From NCBI RefSeq assembly GCF_006345825.1, contig NZ_VCIX01000092.1, positions 620,001 to 684,000 on the forward strand: a DNA stretch of 64,000 bases, read 5' to 3'. This DNA comes from Paenibacillus paridis (GTDB taxonomy: Bacteria > Bacillota > Bacilli > Paenibacillales > Paenibacillaceae). Below are positions 8,430-16,666 of the stretch, one piece after another. How positions within the stretch are numbered: the stretch's first letter is position 1; each line of letters starts with the position of its first letter. The position numbers were made by a program, and so were the translations under genes. The notes beneath the pieces are model-generated. The model saw only the letters and a program-made list of their open reading frames with translations. It did not search any database and was not told the origin of the DNA.

Positions 8430-8480
8430 CGTTATTTATACGAATTGTGGTAGAATGTCTTTGCGTTGGAGGCGATGATA

Positions 8481-9122
8481 TTGAAAATTTATCAAACGAT
8501 ATCATATTCGGTCATAATGTTGTTTTCATATCTAATTTTATTGGGGGGTTGCAGCAATGAACCTAAACTTGAAGAGAAGATAGCTTATATTTCAAAAGTG
8601 AAAAATCCCCAGGACTCAAAGACATTCAATGATTTACATTTCGGAATTTTAAATGATTTCAATATAAAATTAACGGAAGCTGATAAGAGTTGGGTAACTC
8701 TATGGGTAGAAGGTTATATAAATGGAGAAAAGACTATCCCTTTCCGATTAAAACAATTTACTTATGGTGAACATCGCACCAATAAAGTTGCAGAAGGTCC
8801 ATTGGGGTTTGGCATTATTAATTCTCAATTAGAAGATGATACTTCGTTATTTTGGTATTCTTACGAGATGTCTGAACCGCCTCAAATAATAGAAAATATC
8901 CTAAATTCAGAAGGCGTAGGTAAAACAACTCGATATTTTGCAATCGGTGACGATGAAGTAGGTTTAGCATCAGGTGAAACGAAAGTACTTGGAGTTTATC
9001 GACAGTTGGTAAATCCGTACAAAGTGTACGATTACCAAGATATAAATCAAATAGGACAAATGATAAATGAGGATAAAACTGTCTTATTATTACTTAAGAT
9101 TTCAGTAGAGAAAAAGGACTAA
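8481..9122 (+). CDS. Predicted lipoprotein, unknown function
   Basis: About 213 residues. A hydrophobic N-terminal segment (SYSVIMLFSYLILLGGC) ends in a lipobox-like LLGGC, so it is probably lipid-anchored on the outer face of the membrane. The mature part is mixed alpha/beta with no motif I recognise (e.g. WVTLWVEGYINGEKTIPFRL). The start chosen is TTG 8481, 8 bases after GGAGG at 8468-8472; an upstream in-frame TTG at 8466 overlaps that ribosome site and is unlikely. AT-rich DNA in the same decayed stretch as the neighbouring pseudogenes. Confidence 0.65.
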   Translation: MKIYQTISYSVIMLFSYLILLGGCSNEPKLEEKIAYISKVKNPQDSKTFNDLHFGILNDFNIKLTEADKSWVTLWVEGYINGEKTIPFRLKQFTYGEHRTNKVAEGPLGFGIINSQLEDDTSLFWYSYEMSEPPQIIENILNSEGVGKTTRYFAIGDDEVGLASGETKVLGVYRQLVNPYKVYDYQDINQIGQMINEDKTVLLLLKISVEKKD

Positions 9123-9288
9123 ATCCTTATCTATTCTAACGGGTACGACCTTGAAGATACACTCGTTCTTCAGGAGTTCGCTGAAGTGTAAACAGTATTC
9201 CTTAAGTTCCTAACGGGCAGTATCTTTCCTATATTTATTAAATTTAAAAAAGTTTTGCAAAGTAGCTTTTCTGAGGTGATACAAAACA

Positions 9289-9507
9289 ATGAGCTTAAAC
9301 CATTATGAGGAAAAACAAAAGAGGATAATCTTCTCTTTATAGCTTCCTTAAAGAGCGATTTTGATACTAATAAAACTGGATGGGAAAAACCGGAAGAAAT
9401 CCTTTTTAAAGGGGATGAAGGCGTGGCTTGAGGACACAGGGATTAGTCATGAGCCAGATTGGAGCACTTTCGCAATTACTCTCTCTGCCGAAAGATCCTG
9501 GGAGTGA
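9289..9507 (+). pseudogene. Decayed unrecognised gene
   Basis: CTGAGGTGAT precedes ATG 9289, which opens MSLNHYEEKQKR and stops at once. Protein-like pieces then follow in other frames: LLFIASLKSDFDTNKTGWEK with PEEILFKGDEG, and AWLEDTGISHEPDWSTFAIT with LSAERSWE. Read together they look like one small protein broken by at least two frameshifts. The family is unknown to me. Confidence 0.4.
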
Positions 9508-9555
9508 CGATTATACATTAATTCCAATTATAAACCTATGGAAAACTATAGTTAA

Positions 9556-10069
9556 ACAAACAAGGAACAGTTTGTTGTAGCTGATTTTCGTAATTTGAAA
9601 GAAGACGTTAAAGGAGAGTTTTCAATTGTAAGGTCAGCTGACAATGCTATTCCCCATCTACTTACCGATGAGGATCTAGCAGCGGCTTGCCTTAATATGC
9701 ATGCAAAGCTATCTGAAGGCGGTTTACTGTTAATTACTATTAGGGATAATGACCATCACGTAACGCTTAAAGGAGCATGTGACCAAGTCATGCGTGTTCA
9801 ATGATGGCAAATGAGTCGTTTTTTAAATGTGGCATTGGTCGAATGATGACAGAACCTACATTGTAAATCATTTCATCTTGAATGAATGTGAGGGGAAATG
9901 GAATACAAGCGTTCAACGAACAACTTTCAGAGCTTTGCTCAGAGACGAATTCAGTCAGATATTAAGCGCGACCGGCTTTGACAATATTAAATGGCATATG
10001 CCAGCAGAGTCTGGATATTATCAACTAATTGTTACTTCCAAAAAAGGGAAGTTGAAGATTGTTCAGTGA
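9556..10069 (+). pseudogene. SAM-dependent methyltransferase remnant (5' truncated, frameshifted)
   Basis: The frame from 9556 to 9804 reads FVVADFRNLKEDVKGEFSIV then SADNAIPHLLTDEDLAAACL and LSEGGLLLITIRD, which is the middle of a class I methyltransferase (acidic beta-4 strand, motif post-I, motif III GGLLLIT). It continues after a frameshift at 9827-10069 with WHWSNDDRTYIVNHFILNE and TTFRALLRDEFSQILSATGF, ending ESGYYQLIV, the family's C-terminus. The N-terminal third with the GxGxG SAM loop is absent. Two disruptions make this a clear pseudogene. Confidence 0.75.
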
Positions 10070-10163
10070 ACGTGCACGATAGAGAAGGAGTTGCCTCTCG
10101 GCAACTTGTAGATTTGTTACTTGTAAAGTTCGATAAGTCAATGAGCATGAAGGACTGATAAGT

Positions 10164-10430
10164 ATGAACGATAATATTCAAATACTATACCTCAAACACT
10201 TTTTTGCGACGTACGCAAAACAAGTTACACTTTATGAAATTTACGATCATATGTCTTATCAAGATAAGACAAAGTTAAAAATAGAAATTCAATCAGTGAT
10301 AAATAAGCTTGATAATAATCATTGGGAAGTTTCTCATGGTTTAAAATACATTCATAATTATTTTGGTAAGAAAGAAGCCAATAAATTAATCGAACAGATA
10401 TTTGTTAGACTGACAGGCGTAGGAATATAA
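10164..10430 (+). CDS. Small protein of unknown function
   Basis: An 88-residue, lysine/isoleucine-rich protein (MNDNIQILYLKHFFATYAKQ...) predicted to be mainly helical, with no signal peptide or membrane segment. I do not recognise the family. The ribosome site is modest (AAGGACTGATAAGT before ATG). It lies in a run of AT-rich orphan genes and is followed by a hairpin repeat at 10443-10495. Size and context would suit an immunity or regulatory protein, but there is no direct evidence. Confidence 0.5.
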   Translation: MNDNIQILYLKHFFATYAKQVTLYEIYDHMSYQDKTKLKIEIQSVINKLDNNHWEVSHGLKYIHNYFGKKEANKLIEQIFVRLTGVGI

Positions 10431-10442
10431 ATTAGCTTGAGC

Positions 10443-10495
10443 TAACGAGGAATAGATAGTTCTGCAAGAGTAGGTTGCTGCGGTAACTGCTCTTG
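10443..10495 (+). repeat. Dispersed hairpin repeat, copy A
   Basis: TAACGAGG followed 32 bases later by TTGCTGCGGTAACTGCTC (10475-10492), with CAAGAGTAG (10465-10473) pairing with CTGCTCTTG (10487-10495). The same arrangement with only two differences in the 18-base core recurs at 30760-30818. It probably also acts as a weak terminator. Confidence 0.5.
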
Positions 10496-10596
10496 TTCTC
10501 ATTCAGCTTATAGGCAGCATTGTTCAATCACATCGACAATACTTTAAATATGGAGAATAGCAATATTCTTGAACATGAATCAAGATGGGTGAGAAA

Positions 10597-11154
10597 ATGA
10601 AAATAATAAAAGTAGTGGTACCTATTATTATGCTTGGAGCTTGTGTTTCAATAATAACTTTAGGATTATATAAGTTCTATAGTTATAAGCCTGTTAATGA
10701 AAATGAATTGGTTGCCATCTTAGGGACTTATAAGAGTAGTAGCTACCAATTCGCAAGTAAAAGTACATATGAACTTAATCTCAAATTAAAGGAATATAAT
10801 ACAACGTTTAATATATGGTCAGTTTCTTTAAGGGCAATAAATAAAGAGGTTTTCAACGAACTGACCTATGGTGAGAAGATCAATATACAGATACTTGCCT
10901 CGGATTTAAAATATCTCAATCATTCTAGTAAACAAATTGCAGTTTACGGAGTTGCTTCAAATGAAAATACATATTTGAAATTAAAGGATGTAAATGACCA
11001 AGAAAAGAAAAATGCTCAATTGGGCATTATTATGGCGATTATTTTTACTGTTATATTGATATTTCTGATCATCTTTATCTGTTTGATGCTTAAAAGGCTT
11101 AAGAGAATAGAATCAGATAAAACTGTCCTTACGTACAGACATACGCAAAGTTAA
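10597..11154 (+). CDS. Membrane protein of unknown function, two TM segments
   Basis: About 185 residues. An N-terminal hydrophobic segment (about 4-24, VVVPIIMLGACVSIITLGLY) and a C-terminal one (about 144-166, LGIIMAIIFTVILIFLIIFI) flank an external domain of about 115 residues (YKSSSYQFASKSTYELNLKL...). The topology resembles DUF3592-like small membrane proteins but I cannot assign it. The start is placed at ATG 10597 behind GGTGAG; ATG 10585 is an alternative without a ribosome site. The next gene's frame overlaps the stop (TAATG) but probably starts a little later. Confidence 0.6.
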   Translation: MKIIKVVVPIIMLGACVSIITLGLYKFYSYKPVNENELVAILGTYKSSSYQFASKSTYELNLKLKEYNTTFNIWSVSLRAINKEVFNELTYGEKINIQILASDLKYLNHSSKQIAVYGVASNENTYLKLKDVNDQEKKNAQLGIIMAIIFTVILIFLIIFICLMLKRLKRIESDKTVLTYRHTQS

Positions 11155-11186
11155 TGATTCAATATGGATTGGAGGGGATTTCGGTA

Positions 11187-11741
11187 GTGGATAACATAAT
11201 GAATTTAGAACTCAACAAACAATTTGCACGGAAGATAGGGATCATGATTGAATCAGGACTTATTTGGCATAAACACTATTTCTTATTTTGTGATGAGCTG
11301 ATTGAAAAGTTAGATAAACCACCTTACTGGATTATTGAACTTGCAATAGCTAAGTATATTGGTGATGCAATAGAAGTAGTAAATACGTATGCTTTTTCTG
11401 AGCCATTCGAAAATTTCTCCAATTCTTTATGTGATTTATATATAGGCTGTTTGTATATAAGGTATGAAAGAAGGCAGCTTTCTTGGGCATCTTTTCTAAC
11501 CAAATCTGATGACTTTGCAGATGGTTCAGGATATTTTGCTTTAAAAAAAGACGCTGATTACTTTTATTCTATGTTAAATGATTATGAGGATAATGAATAT
11601 TCAATCGATTTGGAAAATAAACAAGCAGAGAGGGTTAAACAAGAGTTTCAGAATGAAATAAGTGAGGTGCGAAATATGTATATCCCATTTATTGGATATT
11701 TTCGTGAATTTGTATCCACACAAAGTAACAAACAGAAATGA
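11187..11741 (+). CDS. Uncharacterised conserved protein (immunity-protein-like context)
   Basis: A 184-residue soluble, acidic and aromatic-rich protein. Notable segments are KPPYWIIELAIAKYIGDAIE and CLYIRYERRQLSWASFL, then YFYSMLNDYEDNEYS near the C-terminus. Similar small orphan proteins occur beside polymorphic toxins in Bacillaceae, but I cannot name a family with certainty. The start chosen is GTG 11187, 9 bases after GGAGGGG (11171-11177); the open frame extends back to ATG 11154, which overlaps the preceding stop. Probably co-transcribed with the preceding membrane protein. Confidence 0.6.
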   Translation: MDNIMNLELNKQFARKIGIMIESGLIWHKHYFLFCDELIEKLDKPPYWIIELAIAKYIGDAIEVVNTYAFSEPFENFSNSLCDLYIGCLYIRYERRQLSWASFLTKSDDFADGSGYFALKKDADYFYSMLNDYEDNEYSIDLENKQAERVKQEFQNEISEVRNMYIPFIGYFREFVSTQSNKQK

Positions 11742-11992
11742 GCTTGTTAACGGACTAACTAGCTGCCGACGAAGTTCTTTAGGCGTGTGAGCGCACGAGC
11801 GTTTGTGAGAAATACCATTTCTGGGATGGAGGTTCTCGACTATCGTTAAGCATTTTTTCTGGTGAATCAACAAATAGTGAGCCTTCTTGTGAATCGATTA
11901 TAGCTCTGCGTTAACTGGGAACGATTATTGAATAAAATTCATGCTTAGGCAACTGCTACGATTGCCTGCTGCTTATGACTGGGAGGTTCGAA

Positions 11993-12346
11993 ATGAAGGT
12001 CAAACGAATCGTCGCTAATATATATACGAAGGATCTCGACGCTGCTAAATGCTTCTACCAAGATGTGCTCGGCCTAGATGTAATGATGGATCATGGGTGG
12101 ATTAAAACTTATGGTTTAAACGAGGAAATGAGCATTCAAATTAGTTTTGCCTCACAAGGTGGCTCAGATGCGCCTACACCTGATCTATCGATTGAAGTCG
12201 ATGATGTCGATGCTGCATTTGAAGGCATGAAGAAAGCTGGGTTTCTGATAGAATATGGGCCTGTTAATGAGCCTTGGGGCGTCCGAAGATTCTATGTCCG
12301 CGACCCGTTCGGTAAGCTTATCAACATTCTTGCTCATGAATATTGA
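11993..12346 (+). CDS. VOC-superfamily (glyoxalase/bleomycin-resistance-like) protein
   Basis: A 117-residue single-module vicinal-oxygen-chelate protein: ANIYTKDLDAAKCFYQDVLG at the N-terminus, LSIEVDDVDAAFEGMKKAG in the middle and FYVRDPFGKLINILAHE at the end, the usual beta-alpha-beta-beta-beta pair. The C-terminal metal-ligand position (the Asn/Glu after the DP-G motif) is present in NILAHE. Members include glyoxalase I, dioxygenases and antibiotic-binding proteins; which applies is not clear. ATG 11993 has GGGAGG 7 bases upstream, so the in-frame ATG at 11975 is rejected. Confidence 0.85.
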   Translation: MKVKRIVANIYTKDLDAAKCFYQDVLGLDVMMDHGWIKTYGLNEEMSIQISFASQGGSDAPTPDLSIEVDDVDAAFEGMKKAGFLIEYGPVNEPWGVRRFYVRDPFGKLINILAHEY

Positions 12347-12516
12347 TAAACTAACATTACGATGCTCTAGACAATGGTTAGTAAGGATTTATAAATTAAC
12401 TATTGCTCAACTTTAATAAGAAAAGAGAACACTCGAGCCAATTCGTGGTATAGAATTTAATTATCAGTGACAGAGGAGTGCACGATTAAACAAGCCAATA
12501 TAGGAGGTGTTCAAAC

Positions 12517-13587
12517 GTGTTTGAGACGGTAATAACACGCAAACTCAACATAAAATATCCGATCTTTCAAGCGCCGATGGCAGGTGGGCCATCGACACCT
12601 GCCTTAGTAGCAGCAGTGTCAAATGCAGGCGGGCTGGGTAACCTAGGAGCCGGTTATTTAACTCCTGAACAAATCCGAATCGCGATCAAACAAACGAGAG
12701 AATTGACCGACCAGCCTTTCGGAGTTAATTTGTTTGTCTTTAACCAGCCAGAAGAATCAGAAGAAACAAATGAGGCCATGTCAAAACACCTCAATTTCTA
12801 CCGAAATGAGCTTGGCATTCCGCAAAATCCATCGCTTCAAAAGCTTTCAGAATCGTTTGACGAGCAGGTACATGTCGTACTGGAAGAGCGTGTCCCTGTT
12901 TTTAGTTTCACGTTTGGCATACCTTCACAGGATAGGATTCAATCCATGAAGCAACGCGGAACGTTTGTAATAGGAACGGCCACAACCGTTGATGAAGCTA
13001 TCCGATTGGAAGCATCCGGCGTAGAGGCCATTGTGGCTCAGGGCAGTGAAGCAGGCGGACACAGAGGGACATTCCTGAAGGATGCATCAAATTCTCTCAT
13101 AGGATTGATGGCTCTTGTTCCCCAGATGGCCGATCATGTTTCGATTCCAGTGATTGCATCAGGGGGGATTATGGATGGACGGGGGCTTGTAGCCAGCCTC
13201 GCATTAGGAGCAGCAGCCGTGCAAATGGGCACAGCCTTCTTGGCTAGTACGGAAAGCGGCGCACACCCAGCATACAAACAAAAAATTCTTTCAGCAAACG
13301 AAGACACCACTGAAATTACATCTGTCTATTCGGGCAAAGCAGCACGAGGCATTCAGACACAATTTATGCGCGACATGTGTTTGTACGTTGGGGAAATTCC
13401 CTCATACCCTATTCAGCACATCATGACCCGGGATATTAGACAGGCTTCAGCAAAGGCGAATAACCCCGAGTTTATGTCACTTTGGGCAGGGCAGGGATTG
13501 AGGATGGCCGAAGAGCAATCTGCCGCTACCATTATCAAACAAACCATCGAGCAAGCAGATGCATTGGTCAAAAATAGGTTTAATTAA
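12517..13587 (+). CDS. Nitronate monooxygenase (2-nitropropane dioxygenase family)
   Basis: A 356-residue FMN-dependent TIM-barrel enzyme that oxidises toxic nitronates such as propionate 3-nitronate. The N-terminus FQAPMAGGPSTPALVAAVSN and the signature GSEAGGHRG with the catalytic-base histidine (about residue 175), the FMN phosphate site VIASGGIMDGRGL and GAAAVQMGTAFL are all present. It is full length for class II bacterial enzymes. The GTG start is preceded by AGGAGGTGT (12502-12510). It is monocistronic and ends in a strong terminator. It may belong to the same detoxification theme as the dehalogenase and dehydrogenase downstream (inference). Confidence 0.92.
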   Translation: MFETVITRKLNIKYPIFQAPMAGGPSTPALVAAVSNAGGLGNLGAGYLTPEQIRIAIKQTRELTDQPFGVNLFVFNQPEESEETNEAMSKHLNFYRNELGIPQNPSLQKLSESFDEQVHVVLEERVPVFSFTFGIPSQDRIQSMKQRGTFVIGTATTVDEAIRLEASGVEAIVAQGSEAGGHRGTFLKDASNSLIGLMALVPQMADHVSIPVIASGGIMDGRGLVASLALGAAAVQMGTAFLASTESGAHPAYKQKILSANEDTTEITSVYSGKAARGIQTQFMRDMCLYVGEIPSYPIQHIMTRDIRQASAKANNPEFMSLWAGQGLRMAEEQSAATIIKQTIEQADALVKNRFN

Positions 13588-13627
13588 ACTTTTATAAATT
13601 ACATTTATATCTATTTCAATGAAAGTA

Positions 13628-13667
13628 AACCTCCCTGCAGCGAAGCATCGCTGCAGGGAGGTTTTTT
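13628..13667 (+). terminator. Rho-independent terminator
   Basis: A perfect 16-bp stem (from AACCTCCCTGCAGCGA, 13628-13643) with loop AGCA and a T6 run ends the nitronate monooxygenase transcript. Confidence 0.95.
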
Positions 13668-13811
13668 GCTGTGCCTGCTTATGTTGTTGAAGTCACGAGA
13701 AGGGAGATGAATGGTATGATGTTCGAATGCGTTCGGTGGATATGATTTGGATTGGCATGCACCGTTCGATAGCCTGTTTTTTTGGCGATATGGACAATTT
13801 TTACAAAATAA

Positions 13812-13862
13812 TAGTTGCAATAACAACCTATTCGGTGTATCTTGAAATTAGTTGCAATAACA
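13812..13862 (+). promoter_or_regulatory. Promoter with two direct repeats, probable MarR operator
   Basis: TAGTTGCAATAACA occurs twice (13812-13825 and 13849-13862), 37 bases apart, just before the MarR gene. The first copy supplies a TTGCAA -35 that is 17 bases from TATCTT (13838-13843, preceded by TG). Each copy has GTT/AAC dyad symmetry. Placement over the promoter fits autoregulation by MarR and joint control of the dehalogenase gene. Confidence 0.5.
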
Positions 13863-13883
13863 TTCTATTTAAGGTGGGATTAG

Positions 13884-14354
13884 ATGAGCGAGCATTGGAG
13901 GCAGAATGACAAAGGCGCAGAGGAATCGCATGGTCAATACGTCTCCGCCATATACCGTCACATGCAAGTGTTGATCTCAGCTGAGCTGGCACCATATCGA
14001 ATTGGAAGCGGACAGTATATTTTTCTAATGGCGATTGCCTTTCAGCAACCAATTACACAGAAGGAGCTAAGCGAGAAGCTCCTCATTGACAAAACGACTG
14101 CCGCCAAAGCCATTACCAAGCTGGAAGCAGAAGGTTATGTCCGTAGGGAAACCGATCCGACCGACAACCGCTATCATTTGCTCTATTTAACGGATTCTGG
14201 GCGTGAGGTTGCTCCTAAGGTACAGGAAGCGCTGGCCCGCGTCAAAAACAAAACGAAGAAAGGCATGACTGATGAAGAGTACGACTTGTTCGTCCGTTTG
14301 CTGAAAATCGTGCTTCGTAACCTGACCAAGCACGAGGAGACGCAAGAGGAGTAG
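13884..14354 (+). CDS. MarR-family transcriptional regulator
   Basis: A 156-residue regulator with the winged helix at about 50-115: PITQKELSEKLLIDKTTAAK then LEAEGYVRRETDPTDNRYHL, where the DxR wing motif is intact. Dimerisation helices lie at both ends. RBS AAGGTGG precedes ATG. The dehalogenase gene follows after 47 bases, so the regulator probably represses this two-gene unit until a substrate or oxidant is bound. Confidence 0.9.
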   Translation: MSEHWRQNDKGAEESHGQYVSAIYRHMQVLISAELAPYRIGSGQYIFLMAIAFQQPITQKELSEKLLIDKTTAAKAITKLEAEGYVRRETDPTDNRYHLLYLTDSGREVAPKVQEALARVKNKTKKGMTDEEYDLFVRLLKIVLRNLTKHEETQEE

Positions 14355-14401
14355 AAATGGCAGACAGACTCGTCAACTAAAATTGAAAGGTGAGATGAAA
14401 G

Positions 14402-15277
14402 ATGATTAATGAGGCATTCACCTATGAGAAGAAGCGCAATCAAGTATTTGGGCTAGAGATGGCCTATGTAGAGGAAGGAAGCGGTGACCCGATTGTCTTT
14501 CTGCACGGCAACCCAACATCCTCCTATCTTTGGCGCAACATTATTCCTTATGCCCAGAAGTTTGGCCGCTGCATCGCGCCTGATCTCATTGGAATGGGTG
14601 ATTCCGCAAAGCTTCCAGTCAGCGGGCCTCAAGCGTACACCTTTGCCGAGCATAGCCGCTATCTTGACGAACTGCTCGATCAGCTTGGCGTTAGTGAGCG
14701 CGTCACTTTCGTCCTGCACGACTGGGGAGCGGCACTCGGTTTCGATTGGAGCAGGCGCCATCCCGACGCGGTCAAAGGTATTGTTTACACGGAAGCGATT
14801 ATCAAAACGAGCAGCTGGAGCGAGATTTCAGAGCAAGGGCGAAAGATCTTTCAGGCTTTGCAATCTCCAGAAGGAGAACGAATGGTACTGGAGCAAAACT
14901 CCTTCCTTAATGTCAATCTTCCCATAAATATTATACGTGAGTTGACGGAGGAAGAGGTTGCGCAGTATCACCGACCCTTTATTGAGCCAGGCGAGGGGCG
15001 CCGTCCAATGTTATCCTGGGCACGACAGCTTCCATTCGACAGCAATTCAGAGGTGACTGACATTATCCATGCGTATGGAAATTGGTTAGCGCAAAGTTTT
15101 ATTCCAAAGCTATTCATCCTTGCAGAGCATGGAAGAACTCCACAATCCCACATCGATTTCTGCCGAACATGGCCATTGCAGACCGAAGTTACGGTGCCTG
15201 GCTACCATTATCCCCAAGAAGACGCACCCGATCAAGTTGGCGAAGCACTCGCCTTATGGCTGAAAAATTTGAATTAA
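14402..15277 (+). CDS. Haloalkane dehalogenase-like alpha/beta-hydrolase
   Basis: A 291-residue hydrolase that should cleave carbon-halogen bonds in haloalkanes. The whole haloalkane dehalogenase signature of the HLD-II (DhaA/LinB) group is visible: HGNPTSSYLWRNI with halide-stabilising N37, DLIGMGDS, the nucleophile D107 and halide-binding W108 in LHDWGAALGF, a candidate catalytic acid E131 in YTEAI, and the catalytic H269 in GYHYPQEDAP. No signal peptide, so cytoplasmic. It sits directly after a MarR regulator. Related epoxide hydrolases keep HDWG but not the N37/W108 pair, so dehalogenase is the better call, although the natural substrate is unknown. Confidence 0.9.
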   Translation: MINEAFTYEKKRNQVFGLEMAYVEEGSGDPIVFLHGNPTSSYLWRNIIPYAQKFGRCIAPDLIGMGDSAKLPVSGPQAYTFAEHSRYLDELLDQLGVSERVTFVLHDWGAALGFDWSRRHPDAVKGIVYTEAIIKTSSWSEISEQGRKIFQALQSPEGERMVLEQNSFLNVNLPINIIRELTEEEVAQYHRPFIEPGEGRRPMLSWARQLPFDSNSEVTDIIHAYGNWLAQSFIPKLFILAEHGRTPQSHIDFCRTWPLQTEVTVPGYHYPQEDAPDQVGEALALWLKNLN

Positions 15278-15354
15278 CCGTATGTTTAACGGATTTATAG
15301 GCTGGACAAACGATGCCTCTCTAAGCTATCGCTTCAGAAAAAGATGCCAAAGGG

Positions 15355-15385
15355 TTGACTTAAACCATGGTTTAACACGTATGCT
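15355..15385 (+). promoter_or_regulatory. MerR-type promoter with palindromic operator
   Basis: TTGACT (-35, 15355-15360) and TATGCT (-10, 15380-15385) are 19 bases apart, the stretched spacing typical of MerR-controlled promoters. A perfect 16-base palindrome TTAAACCATGGTTTAA (15360-15375) fills the spacer. It should be bound by the MerR protein encoded 40 bases downstream. Confidence 0.75.
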
Positions 15386-15425
15386 ATACCTGTCGACAGA
15401 CAAAACAGCATGCGGAGGCCTTCAG

Positions 15426-15815
15426 ATGAAGCATTATTCCATAAGCGAAGCTTCGGCTAAGCTAACTATTCCGGAGTCCACGATTCGATATTATGAGAAA
15501 AAGGGACTGCTGCCGCTAATCGAGCGCGACGAGGCCGGGAGGCGGTTATTTTCAGATGATCAAATCATGTTCCTTCAGATTATCATTTATTTAAAAAACA
15601 CGAACATGCCCATAAGCCGGATTAAGCAATATGTGGACTGGGTCGTCGAAGGAGACGGCACTATCGATCTCCGACTGGATTTGTTCATAAAGCACAAGCA
15701 GACCGTACTGGATGACATGGCGTTGATGACGGAAGCCTTGAAGGCAATGGATAAGAAAATTGAACGTTATACGAATCGGATTCAGTCTAGTAAACAGGGG
15801 AAAGAGGAGAAATGA
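15426..15815 (+). CDS. MerR-family transcriptional regulator
   Basis: A 129-residue regulator: N-terminal winged helix (MKHYSISEASAKLTIPESTI then YYEKKGLLPLIERDEAGRR) followed by the long dimerisation coiled coil (about 80-125) and a short tail. No cysteines in the effector region, so it is not a metal sensor of the classical type; the size and aldehyde-dehydrogenase/SDR neighbour resemble the AdhR group that senses reactive aldehydes (inference). ATG 15426 follows GGAGG by 7 bases, so the longer open frame from 15282 is not used. The stop overlaps the SDR start (ATGA). Confidence 0.9.
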   Translation: MKHYSISEASAKLTIPESTIRYYEKKGLLPLIERDEAGRRLFSDDQIMFLQIIIYLKNTNMPISRIKQYVDWVVEGDGTIDLRLDLFIKHKQTVLDDMALMTEALKAMDKKIERYTNRIQSSKQGKEEK

Positions 15816-16576
15816 TGAAACTTTCGGGAAATACGATCCTGATTACGGGCGGGAGCACGGGTATTGGATTGGCCTTTGCGGAGCGCTTCATCCAAGCCGG
15901 AAATACGGTCATTATTTGCGGGCGACGCGAAAGTGCGCTTCAAACGGCGAAGGAAAAGTTCCCTAGCCTTATCACTCGCGTAAGCGATTTGAATCAGGAA
16001 AGCGAACGCATCGCTTTGTTCGATTGGGTAACCGCTGACTTTCCGGAAGTCAACGTCCTGGTTAATAATGCGGGCACTCAGCAACGATTCAACGTGCTAA
16101 CGGCGGAGGTAAGGAATGATTGGAATTATTACCATAATGAAATCGCGACCAACCTGGATGCGCCAATCCATCTTTCCATGCTGTTTGCTTCCTTTTTTGC
16201 TGGCCAGAAAGAAGCAGCTATTCTTAACGTGACATCAGGACTGGCGTTCACTCCATTCGCGATCGCTCCTATCTATTCGGCAACCAAAGCGGCGCTTCAT
16301 TCCTTCTCGATGAGTTTAAGACACCAGTTGTCGGACACTTCGGTAGAGGTCATTGAAGTGGCTCCTCCGGCCGTCAATACGGATTTAGGTGGATCGGGGC
16401 TTCATGTTCACGGAGAACCGCTGAATGCATTCGTCGTCGGGATTTTCGAAGGACTAGCAGCAGGCAAACCGGAGATTGGATATGGCACGTCCGAGCAGCG
16501 CCTGCGCATGTCCCGAGATGAAATTGACTTGTACACAGCAAACATGTATCAAGCCACAAGAAACTTCATTGAATAA
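15812..16576 (+). CDS. Short-chain dehydrogenase/reductase (DltE-like)
   Basis: A 254-residue classical SDR. It has the NAD(P) loop TGGSTGIG (about 14-21), the NNAG motif (about 86-89), the catalytic serine in NVTSG and the YSATK active-site tyrosine/lysine pair. An arginine after the second strand (CGRRES) favours NADP(H). Sequence resembles the DltE/YvaG-like oxidoreductases of Bacillota with unknown substrate. It is translationally coupled to the MerR regulator, so the pair likely deals with a carbonyl compound sensed by the regulator. Confidence 0.9.
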   Translation: MMKLSGNTILITGGSTGIGLAFAERFIQAGNTVIICGRRESALQTAKEKFPSLITRVSDLNQESERIALFDWVTADFPEVNVLVNNAGTQQRFNVLTAEVRNDWNYYHNEIATNLDAPIHLSMLFASFFAGQKEAAILNVTSGLAFTPFAIAPIYSATKAALHSFSMSLRHQLSDTSVEVIEVAPPAVNTDLGGSGLHVHGEPLNAFVVGIFEGLAAGKPEIGYGTSEQRLRMSRDEIDLYTANMYQATRNFIE

Positions 16577-16666
16577 CCGCAGAAATTCGAAGCTGCTGGC
16601 ACGCCAGAGTAACACATCCGCTTCACCTACAATATGATGAGTCTAGAAATCTAAAGAGGTGAGCCA

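Noticed and set aside
13727..13909. 60-codon ORF before the MarR gene
   Set aside because: It covers the promoter and operator repeats and overlaps the MarR start without its own ribosome site.
15282..15425. Longer N-terminus for the MerR protein
   Set aside because: It would include the MerR promoter and operator; ATG 15426 has a good ribosome site and the family start.
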